Below, one piece after another: positions 40,494 to 44,676 of a stretch of DNA of 44,676 nucleotides. The translations under genes were made by a program, and so were the position numbers. How positions within the stretch are numbered: position 1 is the first letter of the stretch; every line of letters starts with the position of its first letter. The DNA lies in the IMG/VR virus record IMGVR_UViG_3300029957_000013, positions 1-44,676 of that record. One strand, written 5' to 3'. Source of the DNA: a virus. The notes under the pieces were generated by a model. The model did no database searches, had not been told where the DNA came from, and saw only the letters and a program-made list of their open reading frames with translations.

Positions 40494-43400
40494 ATGGCCC
40501 GCACCTACGCCAGCGCCTCCTCGCAGGGCCATACGATCGCGAAATCCTATCTCGCGAACAACGCTGGTCCGTTCACCATCTCGCTCTACTTCGCGCCGGC
40601 CAATCTCACCGACACCGTCCGTGGCGTGCTCGCGGCAGGCACGGGCGTGGGCGCGTACTGGCAGCTCCGCATGGACTCCGGTGTCGTCGTCTTCGAGTCG
40701 GCCGGCTACACGGGCACCAACCCCGGCACCTCGTCGAGCGTCACCTACTCGGCCGCATCGGGCTTGTGGATCGCGTGGCGCTATCTGGGTGCTGGGCTGG
40801 AGTGGTCGAAGTGGAAGAGCGGCGTCAAGACCGTGATCAACTCGTCGATCACATTCGCGCTGCCGAATGTCGGCGCGGAATTCGACATCGCGCACAACTG
40901 GTCTGGCGCCTACACCAACGGCACCTACGCCGAGATGGCGATCTGGCAGACCGCACTCTCTGACGATCAGCTGCAGGACATCGCCGCCGGCGTCGCGGCC
41001 GATCAGGTGTGCCCGGCGGGGCTTCTCGCCTACTGGCCGCTCCGGGGCAACTCCAACCCGGAAATGAATTATGTTGTGCCGCTGGACGTGTTGACGCCGG
41101 TCAATAGCTCGACCACGGCCACGCATCCGATCATCGTTCCGCCGCGCTACGCCGACAAGGCTGAGCCGGCGTTTGTGGTCGACATCAATGGCGGCGCGGT
41201 CACTGGAGCGACGACCGATCTCTACACGGAGAAGGATACCGATATACTGGGCGGCGCCTACGTAAAGCGCATCGGTGGCGATATCACGCTGCTTGATGAG
41301 CTACCCGACGGCGGCGCCGGCGTGATGATCCCGTCCAATACGGTGATCACCTTCCGCAACGACGACGACACGTTCTCGGTACTGACCGAATACCGCCAGG
41401 TGCCGATCAAGATTCGCTACTATGACCGCGTGAGCCACGCACTCACTACCGAATTCACTGGCGTCGTCGCGGACGTCAACATCTCCAACAACGAGGCGGT
41501 GTTTACCTGCAGCTCGATGGACGAGTCGGTACTGGATACACTCATACCGCGACAGGTGATCGAGCCGGCCGCGATCAGTAGCGGCATACTGGATGACATC
41601 GACGGCACCACCGTCCGCCACGATGTCGGAGCGCCGATTCCGAAGGCGTTCGGGGTCGGCGGGCACATGATGCCGCCGTACATCGGGCAGAGCGGGACGG
41701 TCGTGACGGCGCAAAATCTCATCGTCAATCATGGCACCGCCTGTACATTGGAACGCGCGTGGGGCAACACCGATCCGAATTCCCCCGGCCTTGAGTTGCT
41801 CACGCTATGGGGCACGTGTGTCGGTACGCCGACCTACCGTTCGACCAACTCGTTTACGGTGAACAGCTTCGGGCTCGGTGTTCTCTACGACATCGGGATG
41901 CCGGTCCGGCGGATCTATGCCGGGGGAACGGTCTTTTCGGATATTGCGAGCACCAACTTCGGCACCGCCGGCGGCGGAACCGTCACCCTGACCGACCCTA
42001 TTCTCGGGACGCCGATTGGGACCGTCTATCTTGCCGGCGACTACACGGTGGACCGCAATCGCTACAAGTACGTCGGCACCGGTGGCACGACGTTCCTCAC
42101 GACGATGCGCATGCCGGCGTCGGTAGACTCCGCGATCGTCTGTCGTGTCAATGAGCCCACCTACGGCAACCCGCTAACCGCGATCTACTGGCTCCTCACC
42201 GACCCCGACCTCGGACTGAACGCCAGCGCTGACGCTACCTCGTTCTTCACCACCGCCGTTGCCGTCTCGGTCACCGGCATGGGCTCGGCGGTCTCCGGCG
42301 TGCTCGGCGGCGATCAGCAGCAGCGGCGCGCGATCGACGTCATCAACGAACTTGCACAAATGCGCGGCATCCGCATCTGGAAAGACGCCGACGACGACAG
42401 CTGGCACGCGACCGCTGACGCGATTCCCGCCGCGTCGACAGTCACCCTCAGCTACGGCCCTGACAGCGGCACGAACCCCTCGCCAAACAATGTGCGGCGC
42501 ATCGTATCGGTCACCACCACGCCGCTGTCCGACGCGGTGTCGGTGCTGAAGCTCCGCTACGGCAAGGGCTGGGTAGACCGTGGCACCAAGCCGCTTTTGA
42601 CCACCGACTACAACTACACCGCGACTATGACCGTGCTCGGCGTCGGCGCCGAGAAGGTCATCACCACGCCGTGGATCAACGATCACAGCGCGGCCGCGCG
42701 GATGCTCTACTACATCGGTAAGCGGCTGCAGCGCGAAGACTTCAAGGTCGTCATTGAGATGGGCAACGAGGCGCGGCGCCTGGCGCTCGGGCAACTCGTC
42801 ACCGTGGATTTCCAGATCTCGCCGACGGTCCGCATCACCACCGATATGCGCATCACCGCCCGCCAGCGCACGCTGACGAGCTTCACGCTCACGCTCGTCG
42901 GCTACAACGACGACATCTTCGAGACCAACCTCGCCACCATCGTCGCGTCGGTGAATCAGCCCGCCGGCGACATCAACCCCGACGAGCGCGGCACGCAGCC
43001 GGGGAATGACGCGAATTTGATCCGCAACGCCGATTGGACTGCCGGCCTGACGAAATCGACATGGAATAACACCGACGAGGACGTGCTGCCCGACTGGACG
43101 CTCTTTCTCGGCGCGCACGTTACTGGACTGCGCACGGCTACCGAGCAGCTGTGCAAGGGCGGCGCATACCTGGAGTTCATCACGGCAACCGATGCCCCGG
43201 ACCACCCGCCATATATCTCAACCGAGGATAGCAGCAATACGCTGAATGCTATCAGCGTGCGGTCGGGCGCGAACTATATTCTGTCCGTATATGTGAGCCG
43301 GCCGGACGCCTGGCGTTTCGCGATCCGGTGGGAGCCTTCGGAGGTCACGCAGTATCCGCAAATCAAAGTCAATCCAGGTGACGTGAACGGACTTGGCTAT

Positions 43401-44003
43401 CAACGATATTATGCCGTGATCACCGCGCCGCCGAACACATCGCGGATCATCGTCGCCCTGCAGATGACCGGGAGCACCAGTGCGGAAACCTTCCGATTCG
43501 ATGCCGTCCAACTCGAGGAACTCACCCGCATTACGCTGCGGCCGTCGCCGTGGAAGCGCAACGCCGCCTACGGCATTCATCCCGACCGGATCACGCCAGG
43601 CGACTTCACGGTGCGCGCAAGCGGTAAACTGGAGCTCGGCACGAAGATCGCGGTGTCGGGCACGGTACCCGTCGCGCTCTCTGGGTCCTCGACGGTGACC
43701 ATCGGCACTGCGCCCGTCGGAATGATTACGGCGATCACGGGCCGGAAAACCGCGACCGTCGCCGGCGTGACGAATTGGAAACTCGCGCTCAATCACGGCG
43801 GCGGAACCATCACCCCGATCGGCACAGCGATCAGTACGTCGACCGGGACGTTCACCACCGACACGATGGCCGGCGCGGTCCTGAGTTTCCCGATCTCGAT
43901 GGGCTCCGCGACGCCGATTGTGGCCATCGGTACGGCGGCGTTTACCGGCGGCAGTGTGTACGCGGCGGCGCACAGTATTCAGCACGTGGTGCCGGAGGCA
44001 TAG
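40494..44003 (+). CDS. Large tail tip protein with lectin-like N-terminal domain
   Basis: The 1169-residue protein has three parts. Residues 1-190 look like a concanavalin/LamG-type sandwich (GPFTISLYFAPANL, WQLRMDSGVVVFESAG, EFDIAHNWSGAY, EMAIWQTALSDDQL). Residues ~220-840 resemble central tail proteins with a hub role (TVITFRNDDDTFSVLTEYRQ, AIDVINELAQMRGIRIWKD, RLALGQLVTVDFQI). Residues ~840-1015 look like a carbohydrate-binding sandwich (NLIRNADWTAGL, YILSVYVSRPDAW, VQLEEL). A fibre-like end follows. The order suggests recognition of a surface glycan. Start ATG 40494 is 2 bases after the previous stop. Confidence 0.65.
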   Translation: MARTYASASSQGHTIAKSYLANNAGPFTISLYFAPANLTDTVRGVLAAGTGVGAYWQLRMDSGVVVFESAGYTGTNPGTSSSVTYSAASGLWIAWRYLGAGLEWSKWKSGVKTVINSSITFALPNVGAEFDIAHNWSGAYTNGTYAEMAIWQTALSDDQLQDIAAGVAADQVCPAGLLAYWPLRGNSNPEMNYVVPLDVLTPVNSSTTATHPIIVPPRYADKAEPAFVVDINGGAVTGATTDLYTEKDTDILGGAYVKRIGGDITLLDELPDGGAGVMIPSNTVITFRNDDDTFSVLTEYRQVPIKIRYYDRVSHALTTEFTGVVADVNISNNEAVFTCSSMDESVLDTLIPRQVIEPAAISSGILDDIDGTTVRHDVGAPIPKAFGVGGHMMPPYIGQSGTVVTAQNLIVNHGTACTLERAWGNTDPNSPGLELLTLWGTCVGTPTYRSTNSFTVNSFGLGVLYDIGMPVRRIYAGGTVFSDIASTNFGTAGGGTVTLTDPILGTPIGTVYLAGDYTVDRNRYKYVGTGGTTFLTTMRMPASVDSAIVCRVNEPTYGNPLTAIYWLLTDPDLGLNASADATSFFTTAVAVSVTGMGSAVSGVLGGDQQQRRAIDVINELAQMRGIRIWKDADDDSWHATADAIPAASTVTLSYGPDSGTNPSPNNVRRIVSVTTTPLSDAVSVLKLRYGKGWVDRGTKPLLTTDYNYTATMTVLGVGAEKVITTPWINDHSAAARMLYYIGKRLQREDFKVVIEMGNEARRLALGQLVTVDFQISPTVRITTDMRITARQRTLTSFTLTLVGYNDDIFETNLATIVASVNQPAGDINPDERGTQPGNDANLIRNADWTAGLTKSTWNNTDEDVLPDWTLFLGAHVTGLRTATEQLCKGGAYLEFITATDAPDHPPYISTEDSSNTLNAISVRSGANYILSVYVSRPDAWRFAIRWEPSEVTQYPQIKVNPGDVNGLGYQRYYAVITAPPNTSRIIVALQMTGSTSAETFRFDAVQLEELTRITLRPSPWKRNAAYGIHPDRITPGDFTVRASGKLELGTKIAVSGTVPVALSGSSTVTIGTAPVGMITAITGRKTATVAGVTNWKLALNHGGGTITPIGTAISTSTGTFTTDTMAGAVLSFPISMGSATPIVAIGTAAFTGGSVYAAAHSIQHVVPEA

Positions 44004-44676
44004 ATGCGCTGGTGTGTGATTCTCCTATGGCTCGTGGGCGGATCGGCGCTTGCGCAAACGACGCTGGTCGAGCGGCTGCCCGGCGGCAAGCCTACCTTCG
44101 TGCAGCAGCCAACCGCATGGACCGCGAACGACCTGGCATGTGTCACCTCAGCCAACGAAATCAGCATCGGCGGCGCCTGCAATGCGCTCGGCGGCGGCGG
44201 TGGCGGCGCACCGACCTCCTCGCAATACCTCACGCTTGCCACCGACGGCACGCTGACCAACGAGCGCGTGTTCACACCCGGCGCAGGCATTGCGGGCGCG
44301 GACGGCGGCGCTGGCGGCACCTATACGCTCACGTGGTCGCCCTCGACACAGGTGAACAACCTGACCGTGTTCAACGGCGCCAATAGCTCGCGCACGATCA
44401 CCTACGACTTGTCGGGGACCGATCCCGTTGTCACGCTGAGTTCGAGTTCGTTCGATGTCAGCACGGGGACGCTGAAGCAGGGCGGCACCGCCGTCGCGCT
44501 GCAGTCGCGCTCGCTCACTGCCGGCGCGGGGCTCTCGGGCGGCGGCGATATCTCGGCCGACCGCACCTTCGCGACCGACTCGACTGAGGCCGGGTTTGTG
44601 GCGAGCAGTACGGCGAGCTGCGGCGCGAGCACGGCCGGCAAGATGGGGGTTGCAAGCGGACTCCTCAGCTACTGCG
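44004..44676 (+). CDS. Partial tail-fibre-like protein with signal peptide (cut by right edge)
   Basis: 224 residues are visible and the frame is open to the end of the window. It begins with a signal peptide (MRWCVILLWLVGGSALAQ), then a Gly-rich hinge (GGGGGGAP) and fibre-type strands (TYDLSGTDPVVTLSSSSFDV, TLKQGGTAVALQSRSLT, GAGLSGGGDISADRTF). The last phrase is common in phage and environmental fibre shafts. It resembles the 971-residue fibre in composition. The 3' end is missing. Confidence 0.7.
   Translation, partial: MRWCVILLWLVGGSALAQTTLVERLPGGKPTFVQQPTAWTANDLACVTSANEISIGGACNALGGGGGGAPTSSQYLTLATDGTLTNERVFTPGAGIAGADGGAGGTYTLTWSPSTQVNNLTVFNGANSSRTITYDLSGTDPVVTLSSSSFDVSTGTLKQGGTAVALQSRSLTAGAGLSGGGDISADRTFATDSTEAGFVASSTASCGASTAGKMGVASGLLSYC

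Noticed and set aside
44600-44676. Circular junction joining right edge to left edge
   Set aside because: The frame of the right-edge fibre happens to continue into the left-edge HTH frame, a one-in-three chance; no overlapping terminal sequence was seen and a fibre-HTH fusion makes no sense.

Overview
The window is a high-GC tailed-phage genome or prophage (class Caudoviricetes, long non-contractile-tail gene order). Almost every gene is on the + strand, and most neighbours overlap by 4 bases (ATGA or GTGA), so they are translationally coupled. Several accessory proteins carry Thr/Pro-rich linkers (PTxT type), and one has a dockerin-like calcium loop joined to such a linker. I associate that combination with Binatota-like or deltaproteobacterial-grade environmental bacteria. 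The host assignment is an inference, not something read directly.

Layout. (1) 1-1269: lysogeny module, with a partial excisionase-like helix-turn-helix ORF and a tyrosine integrase. (2) 1266-8533: early and replication genes. These include small zinc-binding proteins, a deoxyribosyltransferase-like protein, a Vsr-like and a CoiA-like nuclease, a low-GC insert with an integrase arm domain lacking a catalytic domain, a stand-alone CHC2 primase zinc finger, a DUF3987-like ATPase, and a non-coding region full of GTTGAC/GTCAAC motifs beside an AT-rich stretch (candidate origin). (3) 8644-19545: an unusual block of exported proteins, comprising a coiled-coil protein, an NHL beta-propeller, a repeat fibre, a 1325-residue Cys-rich SGNH-hydrolase-like protein, a PT-repeat protein and a small secreted protein. 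(4) 19542-23484: small and large terminase, portal and minor head protein. (5) 23498-28092: a modification cassette (GT4 glycosyltransferase, small zinc-finger-like protein, GT-A glycosyltransferase, methyltransferase, radical SAM enzyme, GT2 glycosyltransferase, small protein) closed by a strong intrinsic terminator. (6) 28229-34255: XkdF-like protein, scaffold with a probable nested start, decoration protein, major capsid, connectors, tail terminator and tail tube. (7) 34264-44676: tail assembly chaperones with a textbook -1 frameshift signal, one reverse-strand cargo gene, tape measure, distal tail proteins and a fibre cut by the window edge.

How it works together. The structural genes are a complete head-and-tail set, apart from whatever lies past the right edge. 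The integrase suggests a temperate phage. The two parts that do not fit a standard phage are the glycosyltransferase/radical-SAM/methyltransferase cassette inside the head module and the long run of signal-peptide proteins before the terminase. The first suggests glycan decoration of virion or cell surface. The second suggests surface-exposed or exported, carbohydrate-acting proteins. No endolysin, tRNA, CRISPR array, rRNA or insertion sequence was recognised.
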